64,000 nt of DNA from an uncultured Prevotellaceae bacterium (GTDB taxonomy: Bacteria > Bacteroidota > Bacteroidia > Bacteroidales > Bacteroidaceae): contig CADAKX010000006.1 in assembly GCA_902788605.1 (NCBI GenBank), positions 62,001-126,000 of the forward strand, in the 5' to 3' direction. Of this stretch, positions 32,440 to 42,603 are shown one piece after another. Position 1 is the stretch's first letter; each line of letters starts with the position of its first letter. The notes beneath the pieces were generated by a model that saw nothing but the letters and a program-made list of their open reading frames with translations, was not told the DNA's origin and did no database searches. A program made the translations under genes and the position numbers.

Positions 32440-33822
32440 ATGACAAAAGAAACAAAAAAGGCCAAGAAGGCCAACAAGATGAAGAGCGCTTCCAACAAGA
32501 AGCAAGTCGTAACCAACAGCTACACGCCCCTGACATGGGAAGAGGTGTTTGCCAGCGACCAACTGCCGCCGCTGCCCACAGCACTGCCCAAGCTGATAGA
32601 GACCACCATATCGCAGACGCCCCCGCTGACCAGGGGCACCGTGGCCCAGGTGGCTCCCGTCCCCTTCTCGATCTATGCCCGCGGACTGCGCTTCGTCTAT
32701 ATCGACAACCGCACCAGGGAACTGCGCATGAACTGTCTGCTGGTGGCCCACGAGGGCGGCGGCAAGGAGTGCATCACACCACCGGTGAAACATATACTGG
32801 CCGAGGTGAAGGCCAACGACAAGAAGAACCGCCAGCGACTGAGGGAGTTTAACGAGAAGTATGACAATGCGCCCGAGGGTCATACGCCCCAGCGTCCCGA
32901 AGACCTCGACATACGCTGGTTGCACTCCGACATCACCCGTCCGCGACTGGGACAGGCCATGGAGGATGCCCAGGGTGCCTTCCTCTTCCTCAAGCTCAAC
33001 GAACTGGAGGACTGGGACAAAGTAGAGGGCCAGAAGGGTAGGGCCAACTCGTTTAGCATCATGAAACTGATTGACGACGAGGACAACGATTTCGGTCAGG
33101 ACCGTGTGGGCTCTAAGAGCGTGAATGTGGACGGCTGTCTGCGACTGAACTGGTTGGCCGACACCACCGAGCCTAAACTGAAGAAGTATTTCCGCTATAT
33201 CCACGGCGAAGGCCCCATCAGTCGCATCACCATGGGCGGCATCCCTGAGGTGGAAATTGGTGCTCCCATCCCCGTGTTTGGCAATTACGACAAGGCCTAC
33301 GACGACGCCATACGCATGTTTACCGACAACCTTAAGAAGGCCACGGGCACCGTGGTGTGTAAACAGGCGCAGCAGATGACCGAGAAACTGAAAAGCGAGA
33401 TCGATGCGTTTACGTCGAAGTCGCAGGACGCCATCCTCGACACGCTCTCTCACCGAGCCCTGGTGGCTGCCTTCCGCCGTGCCTGCCTCATCTATGCCGC
33501 CAACGGCATGGAATGGGAGCCCGAGATCGAGTACTACTGCCGATGGTCCATGCAGATGGACTTGTATTTGAAATACAAACTCTTTGCCGACGACATACGC
33601 GAGGTGACCAACAGCGTGAAGTACGACAAGCCAGGGCCACAGAGTCTGCTGGACAGGGTGACGGTCAATGAACAAGGGGAATTCTCGTTTGACGAGGTGG
33701 TACGCGTCTATACCGAGAGCGGTCGTACGCCCAACGAAAAGAAGGTGAGAAACGTGCTAAGTCAATGGAAATCGAGGGGATTTGTCTTACAGATGACAAA
33801 TGACAGTTACAAAAAGTGTTGA
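32440..33822 (+). CDS. DUF3987-like helicase/primase-associated protein
   Basis: 460 residues, Lys-rich N-terminus, then a domain like DUF3987. The segment CLLVAHEGGGKECITPPV resembles a P-loop but lacks the Ser/Thr after Lys, so ATP binding is doubtful. A winged-helix-like end (FDEVVRVYTESGRTPNEKK, VLSQWKSRGFV) follows. The last residues QMTNDSYKKC are encoded by a heptamer tract (33790-33809). The stop is 2 bp from the 3' end of tRNA-Val. Last gene of the cluster. Confidence 0.7.
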   Translation: MTKETKKAKKANKMKSASNKKQVVTNSYTPLTWEEVFASDQLPPLPTALPKLIETTISQTPPLTRGTVAQVAPVPFSIYARGLRFVYIDNRTRELRMNCLLVAHEGGGKECITPPVKHILAEVKANDKKNRQRLREFNEKYDNAPEGHTPQRPEDLDIRWLHSDITRPRLGQAMEDAQGAFLFLKLNELEDWDKVEGQKGRANSFSIMKLIDDEDNDFGQDRVGSKSVNVDGCLRLNWLADTTEPKLKKYFRYIHGEGPISRITMGGIPEVEIGAPIPVFGNYDKAYDDAIRMFTDNLKKATGTVVCKQAQQMTEKLKSEIDAFTSKSQDAILDTLSHRALVAAFRRACLIYAANGMEWEPEIEYYCRWSMQMDLYLKYKLFADDIREVTNSVKYDKPGPQSLLDRVTVNEQGEFSFDEVVRVYTESGRTPNEKKVRNVLSQWKSRGFVLQMTNDSYKKC

Positions 33823-33824
33823 TG

Positions 33825-33898
33825 TGTCGACACTTGGAATCGAACCAAGGACCCCCACCATGTCAAGGTGATACTCTAACCAGCTGAGCTATGCCGAC
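33825..33898 (-). tRNA. tRNA-Val (GAC)
   Basis: Cloverleaf on the minus strand: acceptor GTCGGCA with TGTCGAC (one G-U), D-arm GCTC-AGCTGGTTA-GAGT, anticodon loop TTGACAT giving anticodon GAC, T-arm CTTGG-TTCGATT-CCAAG. No CCA is encoded. The promoter -7 box TACCTTTG is at 33930-33923. The primase-like cluster ends directly at its 3' end, where mobile elements often integrate. Confidence 0.92.
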
Positions 33899-33934
33899 AG
33901 GTCGCTTTTTTGTAAGCGGGTGCAAAGGTACGAA

Positions 33935-33972
33935 ATTAATTCATAATTCTTAATTCATAATTCATAATTTTT
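33935..33972. repeat. ATTCATA heptamer tract
   Basis: Tandem 7-bp units ATTCATA, ATTCTTA, ATTCATA, ATTCATA, upstream of tRNA-Val. Same 7-bp period as the TGACAGT family but a different sequence. Confidence 0.65.
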
Positions 33973-34078
33973 TAAGATTCGTATGGTATTTAACATTTCT
34001 TTTGGAAAAATTAGGGTGGGTATAGGGGACGTGTCGGAAAATAGTTGTATATTTGCGACATAATTAATAACTAAAGCT

Positions 34079-34915
34079 ATGCAGAAGTTCGCGGACTATA
34101 TTCAGAAAATTGAGATTGACTCGCTGTGGAGCGGCAAGAAACACATCGTGTGGCAATTGGACCCGCATGTCAACATCCTGAGCGGCATCAACGGCGTGGG
34201 CAAGAGTACGATATTGAACAAGGTGGTGAAGGGGCTGACTGCCGGCGGCGAGTTTCCCAGTCACATGCTCAAGGGCGTCAGACTGGAGGTGATGCCCGAG
34301 GACTGCAAGTGGATTCGCTATGACATGATTCGCTCGCTCGACTCTAACCTGTCGCAGGCCTTCACCGAGAGCGACGGCTTCGTGCGTCAGGCGCTCACGG
34401 CCTTGGCTGGCGTGGGAGGCGGTTCGCTGCTCGACATCCAGCTCTATAACCTGCAGCGCAAATACCTGGACTATCAGGTGAACATCGGCAACCGCATCAT
34501 CGAGCAGTTGCAACAGGGCCATGCCGATGCGGCTCAGCAACTGTCGCAGAAGAAGACCCGCTTCCAGGATATCGTCGACGAACTCTTTGCCGAGACGGGC
34601 AAGAAGATTGTGCGCACCGAGAACGAGATTCGTTTTACGCAGATTGGCGAGGTGCTGGTGCCCTATCAGTTGTCGAGTGGCGAGAAGCAGATGCTGGCCA
34701 TCCTGCTCACCGTGCTGGTGCAGGACGATCAGCCCTACGTGCTCTTTATGGATGAGCCCGAGGTGAGTCTGCACATGGAGTGGCAGAAGCGCCTCATCGA
34801 CCTGGTGATGGAACTCAATCCCAACGTCCAGATCATCATGACCACCCATTCGCCTGCCGTGGTGATGAATGGTTGGGCAGACCATGTGACCGAGGTGAGC
34901 GAAATAACAGTCTGA
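34079..34915 (+). CDS. AAA/ABC-type ATPase, PARIS AriA-like
   Basis: 278 residues. Walker A GINGVGKST (36-44), ABC signature YQLSSGEKQM (about 196-205), Walker B VLFMDEPEVSLH (about 221-232) and H-loop TTHSPA (about 255-260): an AAA_15/AAA_21-type ATPase of the OLD/AriA kind. The promoter TATATTTG is at 34048-34055. The partner gene is a DUF4435 protein 30 bp downstream. AAA+DUF4435 pairs include the PARIS anti-phage system, in which the ATPase senses a phage anti-restriction protein and releases the TOPRIM nuclease. It is shorter than typical AriA, so it may be a diverged or housekeeping relative. Confidence 0.8.
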   Translation: MQKFADYIQKIEIDSLWSGKKHIVWQLDPHVNILSGINGVGKSTILNKVVKGLTAGGEFPSHMLKGVRLEVMPEDCKWIRYDMIRSLDSNLSQAFTESDGFVRQALTALAGVGGGSLLDIQLYNLQRKYLDYQVNIGNRIIEQLQQGHADAAQQLSQKKTRFQDIVDELFAETGKKIVRTENEIRFTQIGEVLVPYQLSSGEKQMLAILLTVLVQDDQPYVLFMDEPEVSLHMEWQKRLIDLVMELNPNVQIIMTTHSPAVVMNGWADHVTEVSEITV

Positions 34916-34945
34916 TTGACAATTGACAAATGACAGTTGACAATT
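34914..34945. repeat. Heptamer repeat between the ATPase and DUF4435 genes
   Basis: TTGACAATTGACAAATGACA then GTTGACAATT fills the whole gap between the two genes, ending at the second ATG. Confidence 0.75.
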
Positions 34946-35962
34946 ATGTCTAGCAGATTAATCGACAATATCGACAGCCGATACTTCGAGGCGGCCAACG
35001 CCTTGAGGGGAAAACGGGCACGACGCAGGATTGTGGCCTACGTCGAGAGCTATGACGACATCTATTTCTGGCGCACGGTGCTCAGTCGCTTTGAGGACGA
35101 GAAACGTTATTTCGAGGTGATGTTGCCATCGAAGGTCAACCTGACACGCGGCAAGAAGTCGGTGCTGATGAACTTCGTGGGCGACCACGTGGGGCCCGAC
35201 ATGATTGCCTGTGTGGATGCCGACTATGACTATCTGCTGCAGGGCGTCACCGAGCAGTCGCGCAGGGTGATTCGCAGTCCCTATGTGTTTCACACCTATG
35301 TCTATGCCATCGAGAACTACCAGTGCTATGCACCCTCGCTGCACGATGTCTGTGTGGCTGTGACGCTCAACGACCATCGCATCTTTGATTTCCAAGAGTA
35401 TTTCCGCCAGTATAGCGAGGCTTGCTTCCCGCTGTTCGTATGGTCGGTGTGGGCCTATCGCACGGGGCATCACGGGCGCTTCTCGCTGTCCGACTTCAAC
35501 CGCGTGGCCGACCCGGGAGGATTCACCGTGCAGAATCCACAGGTGTCGATAGAGCACATGCGACGCAAGGTGAAGACCAAGGTGCACGAGTTGCAACGGC
35601 AGTTCCCCAACAACAAGGAGGCTTATCTCAAGGTGAAGGACGACCTGCTGGCGCTGGGCATCACTCCGCAGACCACCTATCTCTATATGCAGGGGCATCA
35701 CTTGTTTGACACCGTGGTGGCACCCATCCTCACCAAGGTGTGCAACCTGTTGCGTCAGGAGCGTCAGACCGAGATATACCGCTCGCAGGCTCATCGCACG
35801 CAGAAACGCAACGAGATGTCGTGCTACGAGAACTCGCAACAGGATGTGAAATCAATGCTCAAGAAAAATACGGGTTATCTGCAGTCGGAGCGCTTCGTGC
35901 AATTGCAGGAAGACGTGCGGCGATATCTGGAGGCTAGTTCTCCTTCCAGAAAGCCCGAGTGA
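34946..35962 (+). CDS. DUF4435 TOPRIM-like protein, PARIS AriB-like
   Basis: 338 residues from ATG 34946; an upstream TTG lies in repeat DNA. DUF4435 signature: IVAYVESYDDIYFWRTVL with the TOPRIM-type Glu (about E34), then MIACVDADYDYLL with the D-x-D-x-D acidic set (about D91-D95), and YVYAIENYQCY. In PARIS, AriB of this family is a tRNA-cleaving effector. Its end overlaps the convergent trkH end by 29 bp. Confidence 0.8.
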   Translation: MSSRLIDNIDSRYFEAANALRGKRARRRIVAYVESYDDIYFWRTVLSRFEDEKRYFEVMLPSKVNLTRGKKSVLMNFVGDHVGPDMIACVDADYDYLLQGVTEQSRRVIRSPYVFHTYVYAIENYQCYAPSLHDVCVAVTLNDHRIFDFQEYFRQYSEACFPLFVWSVWAYRTGHHGRFSLSDFNRVADPGGFTVQNPQVSIEHMRRKVKTKVHELQRQFPNNKEAYLKVKDDLLALGITPQTTYLYMQGHHLFDTVVAPILTKVCNLLRQERQTEIYRSQAHRTQKRNEMSCYENSQQDVKSMLKKNTGYLQSERFVQLQEDVRRYLEASSPSRKPE

Positions 35963-37388
35963 ACAGCACCAATACGGCAATAATTTCCAGACGGCCTACC
36001 AGCATCAGGAACGAGCAGAGCCACTTGATGCCCACAGACAGGTCGGCCCAAGACATCTGTGGCCCGATGTTGGTGTCGAGTCCGGCGCCCACATTGCTGA
36101 TGAGGCTCAGCGAGATGGTGGCAGCATTGGTGATATCGACACCTGCCTCGACCATGATGATGGTGGTGAGCGCCAGGGCGATAATATAGATGGTGAGGAA
36201 GGCCAGAAGGGTGGTCAGACGGTTCTGGGGAATGCTTTGACCGTTCATCTTCACCGGCAGTACGGCGTTGGGATGGATGATGTGGCGGAGTTCGTTGCGC
36301 ATCACTTTGAACAGCATCAGCACGCGGATGCTCTTGAAGCCGCCCGTGGTCGAACCGGCACAGGCACCCATGAACATCAGTACGCCCAGGATGGCCCATG
36401 TGATATGTGGCCACGTGCCGGCATCCATGTTGCTGAGACCCGTGGTGGTGATAAACGACACTACTTGGAATAGGGCCGAGCGGAAGGCCAACTCGAGGTC
36501 GTAGCCCATGCGCGTGAGAAGCAGATACATGATCCATGCCGTGGCAATGGCAATGGTGATGATATAGACCTTGAACTCTGAGTTCTTGAACAGGGCGCTG
36601 AACTTAAACTTAAATATGCTCATATAGAGCAGGGTGAAGTTGATGCCCGCCAGGAATTGGAACAGAATGGCCAGATACTCGATGAGCGGCGAGGCCAGAA
36701 AGATGGTGCCGTTGTGGGTGGAGAAACCGCCTGTGGCCGTGGTCGACATCGAATAGTTGGTGGCGTCAAACCACTCCATGCCTGCCAGCCAGAACGACAG
36801 ACCGCAGGCCACGGTGAGCAGCACGTAGATACTCCAAATCCACTTGGCCGAGGTCGACAGACGGGGGTGCATCTTCGAGCGCATAGGGCCAGTGGCCTCG
36901 GCGGCAAACACCCTGACGCTTCCACCCACCAGAGACGGCAGAATGGCGATGGTGAAGAACACGATTCCCAAACCGCCTATCCATTGCATCAGCGAGCGCC
37001 AGAACAGCAGACCGTGGGGTAGCGACTCCACATCGTCGATGATGGTGGCTCCCGTGGTGGTGAAGCCCGACATCGTCTCGAAATAGGCATCGGTGATGCT
37101 GGGCACAGAACCGTGGATGAGGAATGGGAACATGCCGAAGAACGAGAAAATCACCCAGGTGAGCGTCACCACCACATAGGCATCGCGACGGCTCAGGGAG
37201 TTCTCGGCCTCGTGTCCGAAGAACATAAAGATGCTGCCACTTCCAAAGGTCATCAAGGTCGAAGTCATAAAGGCCATCACATCGTCTTCGTGAAACGAGA
37301 AGGCCATGGCCAAGCAGATGGCCATGAAGAACGACTCGATGAAGAGCAATGAGCCAATGATCTTCGATATGATGCGGAAGTTTACCAT
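35934..37388 (-). CDS. trkH: Potassium uptake protein TrkH
   Basis: 484 residues, polytopic membrane protein forming the K+ channel of the Trk system with TrkA. Repeated pore/filter segments include SGFTTTGATIIDD, STTATGGFSTHNG, FITTTGLSNMD and SLISNVGAGLDTN. The start overlaps trkA by 7 bp. Confidence 0.92.
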   Translation of the reverse strand: MVNFRIISKIIGSLLFIESFFMAICLAMAFSFHEDDVMAFMTSTLMTFGSGSIFMFFGHEAENSLSRRDAYVVVTLTWVIFSFFGMFPFLIHGSVPSITDAYFETMSGFTTTGATIIDDVESLPHGLLFWRSLMQWIGGLGIVFFTIAILPSLVGGSVRVFAAEATGPMRSKMHPRLSTSAKWIWSIYVLLTVACGLSFWLAGMEWFDATNYSMSTTATGGFSTHNGTIFLASPLIEYLAILFQFLAGINFTLLYMSIFKFKFSALFKNSEFKVYIITIAIATAWIMYLLLTRMGYDLELAFRSALFQVVSFITTTGLSNMDAGTWPHITWAILGVLMFMGACAGSTTGGFKSIRVLMLFKVMRNELRHIIHPNAVLPVKMNGQSIPQNRLTTLLAFLTIYIIALALTTIIMVEAGVDITNAATISLSLISNVGAGLDTNIGPQMSWADLSVGIKWLCSFLMLVGRLEIIAVLVLFTRAFWKEN

Positions 37389-38740
37389 AAGAGGGATTTC
37401 TTGAAGTATTTCTCGGCTTTCTCAAGATGATGTCTGTGACAGAACACCATCACAGAGTCGCCAGGCAGTATCTGGGTGTTACCATTAACGAGGATGCCCT
37501 TGCCGTCGCGTACCAGTCCGCCAATGGTGATACCAAACGACAGGCCCAGGTCTTTCACAGGGCACTTGGTGACCTTCGACCCTTCGGCAGCCACAAACTC
37601 GGCCACGTCGGCATCGACCATCATCAGCGAGCGCAGATTGCGCACGTCGGCCTTGAGCATCATCTGGAAGATATGGCTGGCTGCCACCGTCTTCTTGTTG
37701 ATCACGGTACCAATATCCAAACTGTCGGCCATGGGCACGTAGTCGAGGTTCTCGACCATGGCAACGGTCTTTCTTACACCCAGTTTCTTGGCGGTGAGAC
37801 AAGCCAGGATATTGGTCTCGGCATTGCCGGTGAGGGCTACGAAGGCCTGTGTGTGCTTGATGCCTTCCTCGTGGAGCAGGCCCAGATCGCGGCCGTCGCC
37901 ATGGATCACCATTGCGTCGGTCTCGCTGAGCAACTGGTTCAGGCGCTCGCAGCGGTCGGCGTCAATCTCGATGATCTTGGTGTTCATATAGTCGGGCATG
38001 GTCAGGGCGGCTCTCACGGCCGTCTTGCCACCACCCATGATGATGACGTTGTGCACATCCTCATAGTGCTCCTTTCCCACAATCTTGCGGATATAGGGGA
38101 TATACTCGCTGGTGGTCATGAAATAGGCCAGGTCGTGGAGCTGCAACTCGTCCAGACCGCCAGGGATAATCGTGTCGCGGCCTCGCTTGATGGCCACCAC
38201 ATGATAGGGGTCGTTGGGGCCGCAGAGGTCTTTCAGGGGCTGGTTGAGAATCTCGCAGCCCTCGCGCAACTTGATGCCCAGCAAGACGAGGGCGCCGTTG
38301 TGCACATCCCAGCGCTGGCGCACCCACGACAGCTTCAGACCATTGATGATGTCGGTGGCTGCCAAGACTTCGGGATAGACGAGCGAGTCGATGCCCAGGT
38401 CGTGGAAGAAGGGCTGGTTTTGGGGCGAGAGGTACTCGTAGTTGTCGATGCGGGCCACGGTCTTCTTGGCTCCCAGCGCATGGGCCAGGGTGCAGGCCGT
38501 GATGTTGCGGCTCTCATAGCGAGTGACGCCCACAAAGAGGTCGGCACTGCCCACGCCAGCGTCCTTCAAGGCCTTGATGCTGGTGGGTGAGGCGTTGACA
38601 GCCATAATGTCGTAGTTGGAGTCCATGCCACCAAGGCGGTTCTCATCGTCATCGATAAGAACGCAGTCATGATGCTCTGTAGATAGGAGCTTTGACAAAT
38701 GGGTGCCTACGGCTCCTGCGCCCGCAATCACAATCTTCAT
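37382..38740 (-). CDS. trkA: Trk potassium system regulator TrkA
   Basis: 452 residues with two RCK domains, each with a Rossmann NAD-binding start: [19 protein letters not shown] (1-19) and [16 protein letters not shown] (about 232-247), plus two TrkA-C domains. A cytoplasmic ring that gates TrkH. Overlaps dxs end by 4 bp. Confidence 0.93.
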   Translation of the reverse strand: MKIVIAGAGAVGTHLSKLLSTEHHDCVLIDDDENRLGGMDSNYDIMAVNASPTSIKALKDAGVGSADLFVGVTRYESRNITACTLAHALGAKKTVARIDNYEYLSPQNQPFFHDLGIDSLVYPEVLAATDIINGLKLSWVRQRWDVHNGALVLLGIKLREGCEILNQPLKDLCGPNDPYHVVAIKRGRDTIIPGGLDELQLHDLAYFMTTSEYIPYIRKIVGKEHYEDVHNVIIMGGGKTAVRAALTMPDYMNTKIIEIDADRCERLNQLLSETDAMVIHGDGRDLGLLHEEGIKHTQAFVALTGNAETNILACLTAKKLGVRKTVAMVENLDYVPMADSLDIGTVINKKTVAASHIFQMMLKADVRNLRSLMMVDADVAEFVAAEGSKVTKCPVKDLGLSFGITIGGLVRDGKGILVNGNTQILPGDSVMVFCHRHHLEKAEKYFKKSLLW

Positions 38741-40608
38741 GTCAGTATTTCTTTCTTAATGGATTCTTTGTCTATGCCCACAATGTGGCGAAGTTCGTCC
38801 ACGGTGCCATGCTCCACAAAGCGGTCGGGCAGACCCATGCGGGTGATGCGAGGCTGATAGCCGTGGTCGTTCATCCACTCCAGGACGGCACTTCCCAAAC
38901 CGCCGTTGCGCACACCGTCCTCGACGGTGATGATGCGCTGGAACTTGCGGCCCACCTCGTGGAGAATGTTCTCGTCGAGGGGCTTGAGGAAGCGCATGTC
39001 GTAGTGGGCCACCGACTTCTCGGGCAGTTCGGCGATAATCTCCTGGACGTCGTTGCCTAATGGACCAATGGTCAGCACGGCCACATCATCGCCATCGGTG
39101 AGCTTGCGGCCTGTGCCCACGGGAATCTCCTGGAACGGACAGCGCCAGTCTACCAACACACCGCGACCACGTGGGTAGCGGATGATGAAGGGACCCTTGC
39201 CGTCGAGCTGGGCGGTGTACATCAGGTTGCGCAACTCGTGCTCGTTCATGGGCGAGGCAATGGTGAGGTTGGGAACGGGACGCAGGGCGGCCATGTCAAA
39301 GGCGCCATGATGCGTGGGACCGTCTTCGCCCACCAGTCCGGCTCGGTCGAAACAGAGTACGACGGGCAATTTCAGGATGGCCACATCGTGAATGATATTG
39401 TCGTAAGCGCGTTGTGCAAAGGCGCTGTAGATATTACAGAAGGGTATCAGACCGTCCTTGGCCATACCGGCAGAGAAGGTCACAGCGTGGCCCTCGGCAA
39501 TGCCGACATCAAACATGCGGTCGGGCATCTCCTTCATGGGGATATTCATCGAACAGCCTGTAGGCATGGCAGGGGTCACTCCCACAATCTTGGGGTTCTG
39601 GCGGGCCAACTCCAACAGGGTGTGGCCGAAGACATCCTGGAACTTGGGGGGCATATCGTCGGTCTCCTCGGTAATCAGTTCGCCTGTATCGGGGTCAAAC
39701 TTACCTGGGGCGTGCCACACGGGCTTGTAGTTTTCGGCGGGTGCATAGCCGTGGCCTTTCTTGGTGTGGAGGTGGAGCAGCTTGGGGCCTTTCATGTCCT
39801 TCAACTGCTTCAGAATGCGCACGAGTTCCGTTACGTTGTGGCCGTCGAAGGGGCCGAAATAGCGGATGTTCATGCCCTCGAAGATGTTCTGCTGCTCGGA
39901 GATAGCACTCTTCAAGGCGTTGCTCAGGCGGATGAGGCCCTTCTTGCGGCCTTCGGAGAGCAGTCCCTGCTGGGCCAGCCACTTAGCGGCCCGATAGCGC
40001 AGCGAGTTATAGGTCTCGTTGGTGCTCAGGTTGAGCAGGTATTCCTTCATGCCACCCACAGAGCGGTCTATCGACATGTCGTTGTCGTTGAGGATGATGA
40101 GCAGATCGTTGGGGGTGCTCGACACGTTGTTGAGACCCTCGAAAGCCAGTCCGCCACTCATGGCGCCATCGCCAATGACGGCCACCACCTTGTGGGCACC
40201 CTTAGCGGCTACGGCCATACCCAGGGCAGCCGAGATGCTGTTGCTGGCATGTCCGCAGATAAACGAGTCGTACTCGCTCTCTTCGGGAGTGGGGAAGGGA
40301 CGGATACCGCCCAGCTTGCGATTGGTATAGAACTGCTCGCGGCGGCCTGTCAGAATCTTGTGTCCATAGGCCTGATGACCCACATCCCACACGATGCGGT
40401 CCTCGGGCGTGTTGAACACGTAATGAAGGGCTACGGTAAGTTCTATAACGCCCAGACTGGAAGCCAGATGTCCTGGGTTCTCGGCCAGTTCCTCTACGAT
40501 ATCCTGTCGCAGTTCAGAACAAAGCCTGGGCAGCAAATCAATATTCATTTGCCTCAGTTGGCTGGGGTTATCAATGCTATTGAGTATCTTTAGATTACTA
40601 TGTTCCAC
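38737..40608 (-). CDS. dxs: 1-deoxy-D-xylulose-5-phosphate synthase
   Basis: 623 residues. Thiamine-dependent first enzyme of the MEP isoprenoid pathway, condensing pyruvate and glyceraldehyde-3-phosphate. Signatures: [33 protein letters not shown] (TPP-binding), [40 protein letters not shown]. It begins with GTG at 40608; the next ATG would remove residues usually conserved. The promoter TAACTTTG lies at 40641-40634. It leads the dxs-trkA-trkH operon. Confidence 0.95.
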   Translation of the reverse strand: MEHSNLKILNSIDNPSQLRQMNIDLLPRLCSELRQDIVEELAENPGHLASSLGVIELTVALHYVFNTPEDRIVWDVGHQAYGHKILTGRREQFYTNRKLGGIRPFPTPEESEYDSFICGHASNSISAALGMAVAAKGAHKVVAVIGDGAMSGGLAFEGLNNVSSTPNDLLIILNDNDMSIDRSVGGMKEYLLNLSTNETYNSLRYRAAKWLAQQGLLSEGRKKGLIRLSNALKSAISEQQNIFEGMNIRYFGPFDGHNVTELVRILKQLKDMKGPKLLHLHTKKGHGYAPAENYKPVWHAPGKFDPDTGELITEETDDMPPKFQDVFGHTLLELARQNPKIVGVTPAMPTGCSMNIPMKEMPDRMFDVGIAEGHAVTFSAGMAKDGLIPFCNIYSAFAQRAYDNIIHDVAILKLPVVLCFDRAGLVGEDGPTHHGAFDMAALRPVPNLTIASPMNEHELRNLMYTAQLDGKGPFIIRYPRGRGVLVDWRCPFQEIPVGTGRKLTDGDDVAVLTIGPLGNDVQEIIAELPEKSVAHYDMRFLKPLDENILHEVGRKFQRIITVEDGVRNGGLGSAVLEWMNDHGYQPRITRMGLPDRFVEHGTVDELRHIVGIDKESIKKEILT

Positions 40609-40742
40609 GATTTAAGAATAATCATTTGGGCGACAAAGTTACAAATATTCGTTCATATTTCAAAAAGTTAGTCTAATTTTTTTGGCTGTTACATATTTAT
40701 TTCATAAATTTGCAGGCAAATCGTAACCTTGAGTTGGCAGGT

Positions 40743-41456
40743 ATGAAGTATGTTCTCTTAGAGAATCAGACGGAAAGACGATTGTCATTTTATCTTGCAA
40801 TGGAAGAGTATATCGCTCGCCATATGGAGGATGATGACGACCTGTTTTTTATGTGGCAGGTGAAACCCACTGTCATCTTCGGGCGCAACCAGTCGCTGGA
40901 AAACGAGGTCAACGTGGACTACTGCCGCATTCACGGCATCGAGATGTACAGACGGAAGAGCGGCGGTGGATGTGTCTATGCTGACCAGAGCAACATCATG
41001 ATGTCGTATATCTCGAAGGAAGAGAACGTCGGACTGACCTTCAACAGGTTTGTCAACATGCTCCTGCTGGTGCTCAGAAAGATGGGCATCGAGGCCACAG
41101 GTACCTCTCACAACGATGTGATGATTGGCGACAAAAAGGTGAGCGGAGCGGCCTTCTATCATCTGCCTGGGCGAAGTATTGTGCACAGCACGATGCTCTA
41201 CGATACGGATATGGAGCACATGCTCCACGCCATCACGCCCAGCAAGCAGAAACTGGAGGTAAAGGGCATCAAGAGCGTCCGTCAGCGCATCACGCTGCTC
41301 AAGGATCACACATCGCTGACGTTGGAGGAGTTCAAGGCGCTGGTGCGAGCGACGCTCTGCCAGGGAGAACGGGTGTTGACGCCCGAAGAGGTCTCGGGCA
41401 TCGAGCAATTGGAACTGACCTATCTGAAAGAAGAGTTTATCAACCGAATACATTAA
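40743..41456 (+). CDS. lplA: Lipoate-protein ligase
   Basis: 237 residues from ATG 40743; upstream starts precede the likely transcription start (-7 box TAAATTTG at 40705-40712). It carries YRRKSGGGCVYADQSN, VMIGDKKVSGAAFYHL and HSTMLYDTDMEHM, typical of ligases that attach lipoate to GcvH or 2-oxoacid E2 proteins. It heads the glycine cleavage operon, so GcvH is the likely substrate. Confidence 0.88.
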   Translation: MKYVLLENQTERRLSFYLAMEEYIARHMEDDDDLFFMWQVKPTVIFGRNQSLENEVNVDYCRIHGIEMYRRKSGGGCVYADQSNIMMSYISKEENVGLTFNRFVNMLLLVLRKMGIEATGTSHNDVMIGDKKVSGAAFYHLPGRSIVHSTMLYDTDMEHMLHAITPSKQKLEVKGIKSVRQRITLLKDHTSLTLEEFKALVRATLCQGERVLTPEEVSGIEQLELTYLKEEFINRIH

Positions 41457-41484
41457 TTAAATTGAATACTAAAAACTTAAGACA

Positions 41485-42585
41485 ATGGCAATAAAACAAG
41501 AAAAACAGGATCGGGAGAAAAGAACATGTCTCTATGAGCGACATATCGCAGAGGGGGCATTCATGGCACCGTTTGCCAATTTCTGCATGCCCATTCAGTA
41601 TAAGAACATTCAGTTGGAGCACCTGGCCGTGCGACATAAGTGTGGTCTCTTTGACGTCTCTCACATGGGAGAGGTCACGGTGAAGGGCAAAGATGCAGAG
41701 CGATACGTACAACACATCTTTACAAATGATGTTGCCAATGCTCCCATTGGTAAGATATATTATGGTATGATGTGTCGCGAGAATGGCGGTACGGTGGACG
41801 ACCTCCTGGTCTATAAGATGGGCGAAAATGATTTCTTCCTTGTCATCAATGCCGCCAACATCGATAAGGACTGGGCATGGATGCAACAGCAGGCTAAGGG
41901 GTTTGAGATTGACTTGCAAGACCGTAGTGACTTCTATGGGCAGATAGCCCTGCAAGGGCCAGAGGCCGAGCAGCGCATGGAGGAAATCTTGGGGCTGCCT
42001 TGCCGAGAAATGACTTTCTATACTTGCAAGACCATCGATGGCGTCATCGTATCACGTACGGGTTATACGGGTGAGGATGGCTTCGAGGTCTATGCTTCTC
42101 ATGAGTATATCCAGCGTTGCTGGGATAAACTGATTGACGCTGGTGTGCAGGCTTGTGGACTGGGTTGTCGCGATACGTTGCGCTTTGAGGTGGGATTACC
42201 TCTCTATGGTGATGAACTCTCAGAGGAAATCTCGCCCATCATGGCTGGGCTGGGCATGTTTGTCAAGCTCGACAAACCGGAGTTTGTGGGCAAGGAGGCA
42301 CTAGCCAAGCAGAAGGCCGAGGGACCGACCAAGAAGCTTGTAGGCATTGAGTTGGACGACAAGGCGATTCCTCGTCATGGCTATACGGTACTGAAAGATG
42401 GTCAGCCTATTGGCGAGGTCACTACTGGCTATCATGGCATCTCGGTTGATAAGAGTGTCTGTATGGCCCTTGTCGATGCGCAGTATGCTGCCTTGGGAAC
42501 CGAGGTGGAGATTCAGATTCGCAAGAAGGTGTTCCCAGGAAAAGTGGTTAAGAAACAATTCTATCATAAGAGTTATAAAAACTAA
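41485..42585 (+). CDS. gcvT: Glycine cleavage T protein (aminomethyltransferase)
   Basis: 366 residues. Transfers the methylene group from aminomethyl-lipoyl-GcvH to tetrahydrofolate. Motifs: HKCGLFDVSHMGEVTVKG, GMMCRENGGTVDDLLVYKM, SRTGYTGEDGFEVYA, CRDTLRFEVGLPLYGDEL. Starts 28 bp after lplA. Confidence 0.94.
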   Translation: MAIKQEKQDREKRTCLYERHIAEGAFMAPFANFCMPIQYKNIQLEHLAVRHKCGLFDVSHMGEVTVKGKDAERYVQHIFTNDVANAPIGKIYYGMMCRENGGTVDDLLVYKMGENDFFLVINAANIDKDWAWMQQQAKGFEIDLQDRSDFYGQIALQGPEAEQRMEEILGLPCREMTFYTCKTIDGVIVSRTGYTGEDGFEVYASHEYIQRCWDKLIDAGVQACGLGCRDTLRFEVGLPLYGDELSEEISPIMAGLGMFVKLDKPEFVGKEALAKQKAEGPTKKLVGIELDDKAIPRHGYTVLKDGQPIGEVTTGYHGISVDKSVCMALVDAQYAALGTEVEIQIRKKVFPGKVVKKQFYHKSYKN

Positions 42586-42603
42586 AAACTTAAAAATAAT
42601 ACT

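Noticed and set aside
32755-32800. A functional Walker A in the DUF3987-like protein
   Set aside because: The sequence AHEGGGKECI lacks the Ser/Thr after Lys, so nucleotide binding is not claimed.
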